Numbered from the stretch's first letter, positions 1-8,250 are shown. The stretch is DNA of 34,472 nucleotides from Chlamydiota bacterium (GCA_030916885.1 JAUPVT010000050.1:1-34472), one strand, 5' to 3'. A program made the numbers and translations. Notes: generated by a model from the letters alone, not told the origin.

Positions 1-1020
1 ACTAATCCTGATGTAGTGCATACTTTTATTATGCGCTCTCGTATTTTAGAGCTTACACGCAAGTATTTCCATAGATTAGGCTTTATGGAAGTAGAAACAC
101 CTGTTCTGCAAAATACTTACGGAGGCGCTTCTGCAAAGCCTTTTCTAACTCATCTTCATTCGCTAGATCAAGAAATGTTTTTAAGGATTTCTTTAGAAAT
201 TCCTTTAAAAAAATTGATTGCAGGAGGACTTCTAAAGGTCTTTGAAATGGGAAAGGTATTCCGTAATGAAGGAATTGATCGTACTCACAATCCAGAATTT
301 ACCGAGCTTGAGGCCTATGCTGCCTATTGGGATTATAACGATATGATGCAGCTAGTGGAAAATCTATTTGAAGAATTAGCCCTTAAGTTATTTAATACCA
401 CTCAGCTAACTTTTCAAAAAGAAACAGAAGAAGTAACTATTGATTTAAAGGCTCCTTGGAAACGTCTTTCTATGAAAAATAGCATTCTTACCTATGCCAA
501 AATAGATGCAGATCAAATGAGTGAAAAAGAGCTCTCTGACTACCTGATTAAAAATACCACTCTTGATCCAAAAGAATTGCAGAAAGCTAGCAAAGGGGCT
601 TTAATTGCGCATGCTTTTGAAGAATTTGTAGAAGAACATCTGATCCAACCCCATCATATCATCGATCATCCGATTGAAACTACCCCTCTTTGTAAACTAC
701 ATCGAGACCCAAAACTGAAACAAGAACGTTTTGTAGAAAGATTTGAAACCTTTATCCTAGGTTCAGAGTTTTGTAATTCGTATACAGAGCTCAATGACCC
801 TATTTTACAAAGAGATCTTTTAGAAGTCCAAGCAGAAAAACGTGCTGCAGGCGATGAAGAAGCCTCTCCTTTAGATGAAGAGTTCCTTGAATCGATTTGC
901 CAAGGCATTCCCAATACTGGTGGAATGGGAATGGGGATTGACCGCTTAGTAATGTTGCTAACAAAGGCTACTTCCATTCGAGATGTGCTCTTCTTCCCTA
1001 TTATGCGTCCAGAAGAATAG
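1..1020 (+). CDS. lysS: Lysine--tRNA ligase, class II (5'-truncated by window edge)
   Basis: Charges tRNA-Lys with lysine in the cytoplasm. The frame is open from base 1 (TNPDVVHTF...), so this is the C-terminal catalytic part. The N-terminal OB-fold anticodon-binding domain lies outside the window, and the GTG at 16 is internal. Visible are the class II motif 1 region (GFMEVETPVLQ), motif 2 (FRNEGIDRTHNPEFTELEAY) and motif 3 (GMGMGIDRLVMLLT), ending in the usual LFFPIMRPE. A hairpin terminator follows directly. It converges with the minus-strand genes that lead to cysS. I recall lysS and cysS as neighbours in Chlamydia as well. Identity is firm; only the 5' end is missing. Confidence 0.96.
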   Translation, partial: TNPDVVHTFIMRSRILELTRKYFHRLGFMEVETPVLQNTYGGASAKPFLTHLHSLDQEMFLRISLEIPLKKLIAGGLLKVFEMGKVFRNEGIDRTHNPEFTELEAYAAYWDYNDMMQLVENLFEELALKLFNTTQLTFQKETEEVTIDLKAPWKRLSMKNSILTYAKIDADQMSEKELSDYLIKNTTLDPKELQKASKGALIAHAFEEFVEEHLIQPHHIIDHPIETTPLCKLHRDPKLKQERFVERFETFILGSEFCNSYTELNDPILQRDLLEVQAEKRAAGDEEASPLDEEFLESICQGIPNTGGMGMGIDRLVMLLTKATSIRDVLFFPIMRPEE

Positions 1021-1026
1021 AATTTA

Positions 1027-1065
1027 AAGAGCTATTTTAAATGAAAAAATAGCTCTTATTTTTTT
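1027..1065 (+). terminator. Rho-independent terminator of lysS
   Basis: A perfect 12-bp stem (1027-1038 AAGAGCTATTTT paired with 1046-1057) with a 7-base loop is followed by ATTTTTTT. It lies 7 bases after the lysS stop codon. It may also help stop the convergent gene ending at 1064, but the minus-strand T-run is weak. Confidence 0.85.
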
Positions 1066-1408
1066 AAAAAGATAAAGAGGAGTGAATTTCTCGAGCCGTC
1101 CCCTGTAAATGTTTAACTATGAAAAGACCGAATACGCCGATTACACTATTAGCAAAAAAAGGCATGCTACCCCAAGTTGCTCCTTCACTTTTAGAATACG
1201 CTCCAAATCCTACAATAGATCCACCTATTATTAAATTTGCTGCAGCAAATGCAATTAGACCCTTTACTAAAGGTTTTTGAAATTGACTAAAGTCTTGTTG
1301 ATTCACTCGGTGGGGTTGTCCATCTGATGTACGTAGAATCCCCTCTAGTTCTCCTTCTAAAGAAACAGGCACGAGTATGGAACCATATGAAGTTGGTGAT
1401 ACTGTCAT
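1064..1408 (-). CDS. Small two-helix membrane protein of unknown function
   Basis: A 114-aa protein that I do not recognise. Residues 49-71 and about 80-100 are two strongly hydrophobic stretches separated by a short polar loop (YSKSEGATWG). The N-terminal half is soluble and rich in polar residues, and the tail is short. A strong Shine-Dalgarno, AAGGAGG, sits 6 bases before the ATG, which supports expression and this start. The hairpin-like two-helix layout resembles chlamydial inclusion membrane (Inc) proteins. That is only a shape comparison: the N-terminus shows no type III signal I can verify. It stands alone, convergent with lysS. Confidence 0.6.
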   Translation of the reverse strand: MTVSPTSYGSILVPVSLEGELEGILRTSDGQPHRVNQQDFSQFQKPLVKGLIAFAAANLIIGGSIVGFGAYSKSEGATWGSMPFFANSVIGVFGLFIVKHLQGTAREIHSSLSF

Positions 1409-1893
1409 AAATAACCTCCTTAAAACATATGCATTACTGTTAAAATTAGAAATTTGTATAAAAAATACAAAAATATTTTTATATTTACAATCTATACTTT
1501 TTTTAAGTTTTGCAAATGAAGCATAAAGGAGCTTTTTTATGCATAAAAAAGACTAATAAACCCATTTTAGGCCAAGGTGGAGAAATAGATCAACAAGCTA
1601 AAAATACACTAATGACCTCTTAAGGCCTGCTTATTTCAGATAATCAAAATTCTCTTTGTGTATACTCCTCTGGACCTTCCCTCTTAGAACCCTAAGCTTT
1701 AGGTTTTCTACTAGACAACTAGGTCTAAACTTTTTTAGTTTAGCCTCTTTCAGTAGAAAATAACCCTAAGAAAAGCAGAGTTTGCAGATCTTTAATTACT
1801 TATAAAGAACTATAAAACATTCTTAGAAAAAGAAAGAGCAAAAATAGATTAAATGTAAAATGAGCCAAGCTGTTTAGCTTGGCTTTATTTTCT
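1409..1893. other. 485-base intergenic stretch with gene relic and hairpin
   Basis: The left third is very AT-rich and should hold the promoter of the minus-strand membrane protein, though I see no convincing -35/-10 pair. The middle and right hold a plus-strand frame with protein-like content interrupted by stop codons (separate entry), then a strong hairpin at 1863-1884. No intact gene is visible. Confidence 0.6.
1539..1860 (+). pseudogene. Decayed unidentified gene
   Basis: AAAGGAG lies 7 bases before an ATG at 1539, but this frame stops after five codons (MHKKD). Slipping one base at the A-run (1543-1548) opens a protein-like frame, TNKPILGQGGEIDQQAKNT..., interrupted by TAA at 1621. The same frame then continues as GLLISDNQNSLCVYSSGP..., with stops at 1693 and later and more coding-looking stretches (LITYKEL, ILRKRKSKNRLN) up to the hairpin at 1863. 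RBS, ORF fragments and terminator in the right order suggest a dead gene. An intact 35-codon frame from an ATG at 1516 to 1623 is an alternative reading. The family is not recognised. Confidence 0.35.
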
Positions 1894-1896
1894 TTA
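1863..1896. terminator. Hairpin terminator, probably bidirectional
   Basis: An 8-bp GC-containing stem, AGCCAAGC / GCTTGGCT (1863-1870 and 1877-1884), has a 6-base loop. T-rich sequence follows on the plus side (TTTATTTTCTTT) and also on the minus side (CATTTTACATTT). It lies 9 bases past the stop of the minus-strand gene ending at 1894, so it most likely ends the aas-cysS operon. It also stands where a terminator for the plus-strand relic would be. Confidence 0.75.
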
Positions 1897-2157
1897 GCTT
1901 TTTTGTTGTTGCTCAATAATCTGACTGACAAGTTTTAATCCATGATCGGTGAGATAAACTCCATTTCCCTCTACTTTTTTAATAAAATTAGCTTGAGCTA
2001 AATCGCGTGCGATAACTTGTGCACCTTTGGTATTTTGTCCAATAGCTTTGGCTACCTCTAAGCAGTCAATTTGTCGGTAAGGAGTTCCCGATTGCATGGC
2101 TAATTCATAGAGTTTAAGCACAAAGATCTCATCTTTTGTCATGGCTTTTTGCGTCAT
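1894..2157 (-). CDS. Small winged-helix DNA-binding-like protein
   Basis: 87 aa. The pattern is a helix-turn-helix (CLEVAKAIGQNTKGAQVIARDLAQANFIKK) followed by a short beta-wing with a typical VEGNGVYLTDHGLKLV ending, as in winged-helix (MarR/ArsR-like fold) proteins. The ATG overlaps the cysS stop as ATGA, so it is probably translationally coupled to cysS and is the last gene of the operon before the hairpin. No ligand-binding or dimerisation domain is visible. It could be a transcription factor or another nucleic-acid-binding adaptor, and I cannot name a target. Confidence 0.7.
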   Translation of the reverse strand: MTQKAMTKDEIFVLKLYELAMQSGTPYRQIDCLEVAKAIGQNTKGAQVIARDLAQANFIKKVEGNGVYLTDHGLKLVSQIIEQQQKS

Positions 2158-3572
2158 ATGGTTCTCATTTTTTTTAAACGTGGGCCTTGAGGACTATCTT
2201 CTATACAGTACCCTCTTGTCTGAATTTTATCACGATAGCTATCAGCTAATTTCCAGTTTTTCTCTCTACGCGCGTGTTGTCTTAAGCGTAAGGCTTCTTG
2301 TAGCTCTTCTGGTATGGATTCCTCTTCTACAAATATACATCCTAGTACCGTATCGATCTTTTGTAGGAAGGTGAATATTCTTTTTGCTTCATTTAAAGAA
2401 ACTCTCTTTTCATCACAAAGAGTATTGACTTGACGAATCAATTCAAATAGAGCAGCTAGCGCTGCAGAAATATTTAAATCATCTGCTAGATGTAAATAAA
2501 ACATCTCTTCTGCTGCTTTCAACACGTCTGTAGTAGAATCTATTTCTAAGTCCTTTGTCAATGTCTTCAGTCTTATAATAAAATCATCTATTCTCTGCAA
2601 AGAAGCACGTGCTGCTTCTAGAGCTCTAAAAGTAAAATTAAGCTGGATTCGATAGTGGGTCTGTAATAACAGATAACGAATATGACGCCCCTCATATCCT
2701 TTTGCAATAAGATCTCGCAAAGTATAGAAATTACCTAAACTTTTTGACATCTTCTTATGGTCGATTAAAAGATGCTCTATATGTACCCAGTATTTCACAA
2801 AATGCGAACAAGAAAAAGCCTCTGATTGGGCAATCTCATTTTCATGATGAGGAAACATGTTGTCTACTCCTCCAGCATGAATGTCGATACTAGAGCCCAA
2901 TAATTTCATAGCCATGGCCGAGCATTCTATATGCCATCCTGGACGCCCAGGACCAAATGGACTATCCCAATAAATTCCCTGTTCTTTTTCGGGATCATAG
3001 GCTTTCCATAAAGCAAAATCAGCTATGTTTTCTTTCTCATATTCATCTTCTGACATTCTATTAGAAATACCAGCTTCTAACTGATCTAGGCAAAGGTGTG
3101 AAAGACGGCCATAAGAAGGAAACTTGGCAATAGAAAAATAAATGCTTTTATCTACTCCTTGATAAGCTATTTTTAACTCGAGCAATTTCTGAATAATTAA
3201 AATCATTTCCTCTATATATTCTGTAGCTCGAGGATAATATTCGACAGGTTCTATATTTAGAAAATGCAGATCTTCGAAAAAAGCCTCTTCGTAAGGTCTT
3301 GTGTATTCATGCAAAGACACCTTTTGCGCGATTGCTGCTTTAATCGTCTTATCGTCAATATCAGTGATATTCATGGCTTGGACAATCTGGTATCCTAAAA
3401 GTTTCAAACTTCTACGCAGCAGATCTTCTGCGACGTAGGTACGAAAGTTTCCAATATGTGCGTAGTTGTAAATAGTGGGACCACATGTGTACATGTGGAT
3501 CGTTTTACCATCTAAAGGTAGAACCTCTTCTTTGTTTCTACTCTCTGTATTATAGATCTTTAAATGCATCAT
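2154..3572 (-). CDS. cysS: Cysteine--tRNA ligase
   Basis: Class I synthetase that charges tRNA-Cys. The 472-aa length is normal for CysRS. HIGH-type motif HIGN is at 39-42 and KMSKS at 274-278. Zinc ligands with the family spacing are C30, C217, H242 and E246, in contexts TCGPT, GWHIECS and PHHENE. The start overlaps the end of aas by 23 bases. ATG codons at 3572 and 3569 are both possible, and no strong Shine-Dalgarno separates them. It is cotranscribed with the upstream aas and the downstream winged-helix gene. The cognate tRNA-Cys gene is in this window at 24793. Confidence 0.97.
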   Translation of the reverse strand: MMHLKIYNTESRNKEEVLPLDGKTIHMYTCGPTIYNYAHIGNFRTYVAEDLLRRSLKLLGYQIVQAMNITDIDDKTIKAAIAQKVSLHEYTRPYEEAFFEDLHFLNIEPVEYYPRATEYIEEMILIIQKLLELKIAYQGVDKSIYFSIAKFPSYGRLSHLCLDQLEAGISNRMSEDEYEKENIADFALWKAYDPEKEQGIYWDSPFGPGRPGWHIECSAMAMKLLGSSIDIHAGGVDNMFPHHENEIAQSEAFSCSHFVKYWVHIEHLLIDHKKMSKSLGNFYTLRDLIAKGYEGRHIRYLLLQTHYRIQLNFTFRALEAARASLQRIDDFIIRLKTLTKDLEIDSTTDVLKAAEEMFYLHLADDLNISAALAALFELIRQVNTLCDEKRVSLNEAKRIFTFLQKIDTVLGCIFVEEESIPEELQEALRLRQHARREKNWKLADSYRDKIQTRGYCIEDSPQGPRLKKMRTI

Positions 3573-6285
3573 TGTTTCTTTTACTCAATTCATCTAATAA
3601 GCGATAATTCTTTTTTCCAGTGCCCGTTAAGGGTATTTGCGAAATCATGCGCACTTCAGAGACCTTTACAATTTTTCCAAATCCTTCTTCTTTCAAAATA
3701 GCATTAATTTCTTCTTTAGAAACAGAAAAGGTAGCGAATAAAATCAATTGGGGTTTTTCTGCTTCTATCTCACGCATACTAATTGCTAAACCAGCTCCCT
3801 CTTTTTCACCTGTTAACCATTGTTTACGATGCGCTACTTCTATCAGCTCTTCTTCTATGCCATCTAAGCCAATCATTTCACCGCCAATTTTAATCACCCT
3901 TTTTAATCTACCAGATAAAATCAGTGCTCCTTCAGGATTAATGTAGCCTAAATCTCCTGAACTATACCATTTTTTTTCTTGAAAAACAATAAAAGGATTA
4001 GCGTTAGCATCAAGATATCCTTTAAACACATTTAGACCTGAGACATAGATTTCTCCTTCTTGCCCTAATGGCTTAGGTTCCTTTGTTTTTACGTCTAAAA
4101 TACAGATCTCTGTATGATTCAAAGGAAAACCGACCCCATTTCTACCCTTACTAGGAAGATTACTTGTAACTAAAGGACTACATTCTGTAGCCCCATACCC
4201 TTCAATAATCTGAGCTTTTGGCAAGAACCGCTTCACATAAGTGAACATTTCTTCAGGAGCTTTTTCTGCTCCTGATAAAATAAAACGCAAAGAGTCTAAT
4301 TCTTTAGGTTTTGCCACTCGAAAAAGCCCTTGAATAAAACTTGGCGAGCAACAAAATATTGTTGGCTTCCAATATGCTATATCTTGTGCCATCCCATAGT
4401 TATCAGTTGGATCAGGAGCATAACAGGTTTTAACTCCAGCTAAAAGCGGCATCATACCTGTAAGAGAAAATCCCATAGAGTGAAAAGGAGGCAATACTGC
4501 ATACAGACAGGATCCATATTCTATAATATCAAGAGCAATACAATCTCTTTGATTAGTGAGCAAATTCTCATGCGATAGGCCCACAGCCTTTGGGAAAGCT
4601 TCTGTTCCACTAGTAAATAAAACGACCGCATTCCGGTCTTTTTTTATTTTATCCAAACCAAGATAGCTAATTAAAAATTTACTAGATAACAAAGAACCAA
4701 TTCCCGCCTTTAATTTAGTGATAATTCCAATCTCTTGTTTAATATCCTCTAAAAAGAGCATCTGTTTTTCTTCTAATTTACCAAAATCCACTTCATTTAA
4801 ACGATCTAAAAAACGATGAGAGGTAACCACAAATTGTAGATTAACAACCCCTAATGCATGATCTAAAGAACGAGTTCCCATTGTCCAGTTCAGCATAACA
4901 GGGATCTTGTTAGATAACCAAATTGCAGAAACCACAAGATATGCTGCAGCAGAAGAGGGCAAAAGAACCCCTATATATTCTCCAGGAAGAGAACGAAAGT
5001 ATGTTTCAAGTGCTAAGGCAGAGCGTTTAAACTTAGAATAGGAGAATACTCCTGCTATATGATCAGCGCAAGCAATAGAAGAAGACATTCTATCCAAGCT
5101 GCGCAATAAAACCTGTCCCATCGTTTCCCCTTCTGGGATTTTTATACTTGGACGTTTCTTCATTTCCATCCAAGTTACTGGCAATGGTGGTAATATGTTA
5201 CTTGTATTCTTTTCTTTTTCAGGAATAGAAGCACTTTGTAAAAGATCCTCAACAATCTGCAATTTTTCTGGGTTTACTCCGATAACTGCATATTGTTCTT
5301 CTAAAAATACACATAAGCCTGCAATATCCAACGAGTCAAGACCTAGATCCCGTGATAAATTCATTTCCCTTGAGATCTTCCCTTCAGGGCGCCCTGATAC
5401 CTTGCTCAAATGAGCAAAAATCATTTTTTGGACATCAGAGGCCACTATCTGATTTGCAATGAGCTCAACAGAAGGTTGTTGTTGAGCAACCTCCGGAATT
5501 TTTTTTCTCCAGTGAGAATAAGAAATAAGCGTTAATGGTTCTGCACCTGGTTCGGGATAGCGATTATACCAATCTTCTAAATACTTATTAAAGTCTACAC
5601 GTGTTGTATCCCAAGGAAAATCTAAAGAAGGTAAAGAAAATTCTACTTTTACTTTACGCTTAGGCATAAAGAAAAATCCACTCTTGCATAAAAGCTTAGC
5701 ACATCGTCTTAAGATTTGGCCAAAATTAGGAGATATTCCGGTTATTGCACGAGAAAATTGGCTTCCCCAAAGCCCTGTTGTTCGCACTAATACTATGTTA
5801 AGCTCAGGATAGAGCTGTAGCAAACGATGTACAAAAGAAGCTCCACCAATGATTTCAAAACCGGAGATTTTTAAACGACCAGAAGGATAAATCATGAAAT
5901 GACTTTTTTCCTTAAGGCCTTTAACAATTTCTTGCATACATTGATCTACTTTCTTTCCACGCCACTTACTAGCCAATGCATCCATTGTCGGTAAAGGGAT
6001 TGCCTTAACTAGATCCATAAACCAACGAAATCCTTTAAGGTAATAAAAATGCTCAACTACAAGAGGCCTGGGTTGGAATAAAGGCCATAGAAGGCTCTCT
6101 ACAATCACAGGGTCTATTTCAGCGGGATGATTAGGTAAAAATAAAATCCCACCTGGTTTTTTAAAAGAATGGTTTTTAATGATTTCCCAACCACAGATCT
6201 CAATGCGATAACGCAAGGAAAGCAATTTGCGAGTAATCCAACAAAAACCATTTAATAACCAAGTAGTTGGCTTATTCCTCTTCAT
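3550..6285 (-). CDS. aas: Acyltransferase / acyl carrier / acyl-AMP ligase fusion (Aas-like)
   Basis: A 911-aa three-domain protein. Residues about 1-240 are a PlsC-type lysophospholipid acyltransferase with the HX4D motif at H53-D58. Residues about 280-350 are an acyl carrier protein-like domain with the phosphopantetheine site DLGLDSLD, attachment Ser318. Residues about 370-911 are an AMP-forming acyl ligase with FTSGT at 557-561, GYGATE, YSSGDLG and C-terminal TGTGK with K891. E. coli Aas (acylation of lyso-phosphatidylethanolamine) has the acyltransferase and ligase but no carrier between them. The inferred role is to activate fatty acids, load them on the built-in carrier and transfer them to a lysophospholipid at the inner membrane. 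It has a strong RBS (AAGGAGG, 4 bases before ATG) and leads the operon with cysS. I recall separate plsC and aas neighbours in C. trachomatis. Confidence 0.9.
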   Translation of the reverse strand: MKRNKPTTWLLNGFCWITRKLLSLRYRIEICGWEIIKNHSFKKPGGILFLPNHPAEIDPVIVESLLWPLFQPRPLVVEHFYYLKGFRWFMDLVKAIPLPTMDALASKWRGKKVDQCMQEIVKGLKEKSHFMIYPSGRLKISGFEIIGGASFVHRLLQLYPELNIVLVRTTGLWGSQFSRAITGISPNFGQILRRCAKLLCKSGFFFMPKRKVKVEFSLPSLDFPWDTTRVDFNKYLEDWYNRYPEPGAEPLTLISYSHWRKKIPEVAQQQPSVELIANQIVASDVQKMIFAHLSKVSGRPEGKISREMNLSRDLGLDSLDIAGLCVFLEEQYAVIGVNPEKLQIVEDLLQSASIPEKEKNTSNILPPLPVTWMEMKKRPSIKIPEGETMGQVLLRSLDRMSSSIACADHIAGVFSYSKFKRSALALETYFRSLPGEYIGVLLPSSAAAYLVVSAIWLSNKIPVMLNWTMGTRSLDHALGVVNLQFVVTSHRFLDRLNEVDFGKLEEKQMLFLEDIKQEIGIITKLKAGIGSLLSSKFLISYLGLDKIKKDRNAVVLFTSGTEAFPKAVGLSHENLLTNQRDCIALDIIEYGSCLYAVLPPFHSMGFSLTGMMPLLAGVKTCYAPDPTDNYGMAQDIAYWKPTIFCCSPSFIQGLFRVAKPKELDSLRFILSGAEKAPEEMFTYVKRFLPKAQIIEGYGATECSPLVTSNLPSKGRNGVGFPLNHTEICILDVKTKEPKPLGQEGEIYVSGLNVFKGYLDANANPFIVFQEKKWYSSGDLGYINPEGALILSGRLKRVIKIGGEMIGLDGIEEELIEVAHRKQWLTGEKEGAGLAISMREIEAEKPQLILFATFSVSKEEINAILKEEGFGKIVKVSEVRMISQIPLTGTGKKNYRLLDELSKRNNDAFKDL

Positions 6286-6347
6286 AAAACCTCCTTGAGC
6301 CTAAGAACTTAAAAAAAAAATACACTTGCTTTGTTTTAAAATCAGTA

Positions 6348-6377
6348 ATATTAATAAAAGAAGTGAAAAACAATCAA
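6348..6377 (-). promoter_or_regulatory. aas: Possible promoter of aas-cysS operon
   Basis: On the minus strand, TTGATT (6377-6372) and TAATAT (6353-6348) are separated by 18 bases, about 60 bases upstream of the aas start codon. The match to a sigma-70-type promoter is moderate, and the surrounding AT-richness makes chance matches easy. Confidence 0.35.
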
Positions 6378-6475
6378 CTTTATTGCTAAATATACAATAA
6401 AAAAAGAAAACACAATTAGGTACTTTTTATAAAGTAACTTAGTTTAAAATTTATAGACACTTAAAAGAAAACTAT

Positions 6476-6676
6476 ATGAAAATCAATAAACGACCTTCTC
6501 AACAACCATTAAGTAATTCCACTTTTAAAGCTTCTACTTCTTTTTTACTTAGAAGTTTAAAACAAACATTTGATAATGTTACCAAAACTCCTGCACCTTC
6601 ATCCAAAAACAGCTATTCATTAGAGCGTGTCTGTAGAGATCTTAAAAATCTTTTCAAACCTTTTATATCTCATTAA
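6476..6676 (+). CDS. Small basic Ser/Thr-rich protein, unknown
   Basis: 66 aa, starting MKINKRPSQQPLSN, rich in Ser, Lys and Arg, with no hydrophobic segment. The Shine-Dalgarno is weak (AAAAGAAAA only). I do not recognise it. It sits in a divergent gap next to aas and is followed 70 bases on by a second small ORF that also begins MKI and is basic and Ser/Asn-rich. The pairing makes a real gene more believable. Its length and composition alone would not. Confidence 0.4.
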   Translation: MKINKRPSQQPLSNSTFKASTSFLLRSLKQTFDNVTKTPAPSSKNSYSLERVCRDLKNLFKPFISH

Positions 6677-6745
6677 AAAAAATCATTTAAAAAAACTCCC
6701 AAATTAAGTTAAGTAAAGATTACATACTTAAAATTCGGAGTTTAT

Positions 6746-6967
6746 ATGAAAATAGGAAATAGAGACCCTTCTAAATCAAATAATTACCATAGAGAAGGAA
6801 ACTCTTCTCTTATACAAACAAGAGATAAAGTTAGGAAAGTTACTAGGAAAATCCCCCACGCTTTTACAGCAGGAAAAGTGCGCTTTTCCAAGTTACAATC
6901 CACCAATAGAGTCTCTGAAAGAACCAGTTGCTTATTTACGCAAAAAATGAAGACCTTTAAGAGCTAG
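6746..6967 (+). CDS. Small basic protein, unknown
   Basis: 73 aa, starting MKIGNRDPSKSNNYH, strongly basic, with no membrane segment. CGGAG lies 7 bases before the ATG, a better RBS than that of the preceding small ORF. Its last 36 bases overlap the convergent bioY 3' end. The product is unrecognised. It could be a secreted or nucleic-acid-binding small protein or a truncated remnant, and the sequence does not decide. Confidence 0.42.
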   Translation: MKIGNRDPSKSNNYHREGNSSLIQTRDKVRKVTRKIPHAFTAGKVRFSKLQSTNRVSERTSCLFTQKMKTFKS

Positions 6968-7465
6968 CAGACGTTTAATCATATCTCCACATAGGAAAGG
7001 AAGGACACCTAAGATTATAGCTTGTGTCCATCCTATAAAAGCTGTAAGCCAAATAGCCCCAAATAAATAGATAATTCCATCTCCAATCGATAAGATCCAA
7101 AAAAGGTTGTTTTTAGAAGCAGATCGACTTAAAAAACCTACTATCCCTGGAGCTATTATATACCCTAAGAGATATCCAGTATTAGATCCTAGTAAATGAG
7201 AAAACCCTCCTACACAGGTTGCAAACACAGGAAACCCTAAAGTTCCTTGCAATAAAAACCCTATTACAGCAAGCACTGTTCTCTTAGCTCCAAACAGCAC
7301 TGAAAGTGCTAGAATCAAAGTATTCTGCAATACAATTGGCACAGGGGTAAAAGCAAGTGGGATAGAAATAGGTGCAGCTAATGCGATTAAAAAACTCATT
7401 CCCAATATAATAAGTGCTTCTTGTGCAAAGGTTTTGGTTTCAAGCTGTATGCTCATTGTATTCAT
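6932..7465 (-). CDS. bioY: Biotin transporter, BioY substrate-binding subunit
   Basis: The S-component of an ECF-type biotin uptake system, an inner-membrane protein of 177 aa with about six hydrophobic segments. Family hallmarks are the FTPVPIVLQNT loop, the FGAKRTVLAVIGFLLQGTLGFPVF segment and the GSNTGYLLGYI loop. No EcfA/EcfT genes are in the window, so energising modules would be elsewhere, or BioY acts alone. The start overlaps the upstream stop (ATGA), with GAGGAGG 7 bases before it. A second ATG four codons in is possible. It is last in the fabF-Nudix-GT-bioY run. Biotin is needed by acetyl-CoA carboxylase, which fits linkage to fabF. Confidence 0.93.
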   Translation of the reverse strand: MNTMSIQLETKTFAQEALIILGMSFLIALAAPISIPLAFTPVPIVLQNTLILALSVLFGAKRTVLAVIGFLLQGTLGFPVFATCVGGFSHLLGSNTGYLLGYIIAPGIVGFLSRSASKNNLFWILSIGDGIIYLFGAIWLTAFIGWTQAIILGVLPFLCGDMIKRLLALKGLHFLRK

Positions 7466-8250
7466 AGAGAAGCCTCCTCATTTGGCTTTTTAGTGTGTGA
7501 TAAAATCTGTTCCCAATCAGTACAAGGAGAAGCATATTTAGGTTCAGCATGAGTTGCCCATCCAGGTATAGCTGAAATTAAAACAGATCCCTGCTCGTTT
7601 AGTTTAAGAAATTTACCATGATCATCACTGACACTTCGATTCAAAGAAAAACTCCTATGAATCTCTATGTCTCTGATTAAGGTTTTGTACCTCATTGCAT
7701 AGGTGTTAGTAGTAGAAGGCGTGGTGCGCCAATGACAGGATTTGGTATGAAAAATTTTTGCAGATAGACTCTGATATTCAGGCAGAAAGTATTTATCTTT
7801 ATGGTCGTATAGGGTGACATAGTCAATTCCTGGCAGAGTAAAAGATTCTCGCAATATCCTACACCAGTGTGGCAGGTGGATATAATCGTCTTCTAAAAAA
7901 TAGATAATTGTGTGATCAGAAAATTTTTGTGAAGCTACATAATCGAGCATCCATAAGAAGGAAGCTGTTTCAGTTCCTCCTTGCATTTCAATCACAGGAA
8001 ATCTTTTTTGCTTATGAATAAAATGTGATGTTTCAAAAACGTGGAAAGCATCGAGCAGAAAAGTCACTTCAATCTTAGGGTCATCGATTGTACCCAGTAA
8101 ATTAGCTAAGCAGAGCTCTTTGTCAAAAGAGCGATATCTTTCTTTATGCGCACTTATTTTTGAATAGTGGCAATGGCGCACAAATACCTGGATGCTCTCT
8201 TGACTAGGTTTTTTTATCCATGAAACCAACTTACGTAATATATCCATCAA
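7462..8250 (-). CDS. Glycosyltransferase-like protein (GT-A-type fold suspected)
   Basis: 262 aa, soluble. The central YFLEDDYIHLPHWC (E120-D121-D122) resembles the acidic metal and nucleotide-sugar binding stretch of GT-A glycosyltransferases. It is followed by IDYVTLYDH and, near the C-terminus, VSDDHGKFL and ISAIPGWATHAE, which look like acceptor-side motifs of family-2-like enzymes. The N-terminus (MMDILRKLVSWIKK) is amphipathic and could lie on the membrane. It overlaps the Nudix gene upstream by 20 bases and bioY downstream by 4, so it is a true operon member. Substrate and product are unknown. The glycosyltransferase call rests on motif impression only. Confidence 0.6.
   Translation of the reverse strand: MMDILRKLVSWIKKPSQESIQVFVRHCHYSKISAHKERYRSFDKELCLANLLGTIDDPKIEVTFLLDAFHVFETSHFIHKQKRFPVIEMQGGTETASFLWMLDYVASQKFSDHTIIYFLEDDYIHLPHWCRILRESFTLPGIDYVTLYDHKDKYFLPEYQSLSAKIFHTKSCHWRTTPSTTNTYAMRYKTLIRDIEIHRSFSLNRSVSDDHGKFLKLNEQGSVLISAIPGWATHAEPKYASPCTDWEQILSHTKKPNEEASL

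Noticed and set aside
666-977. 103-codon minus-strand ORF inside lysS
   Set aside because: It lies antisense within an unmistakable LysRS frame and has low-complexity composition. It is a shadow frame.
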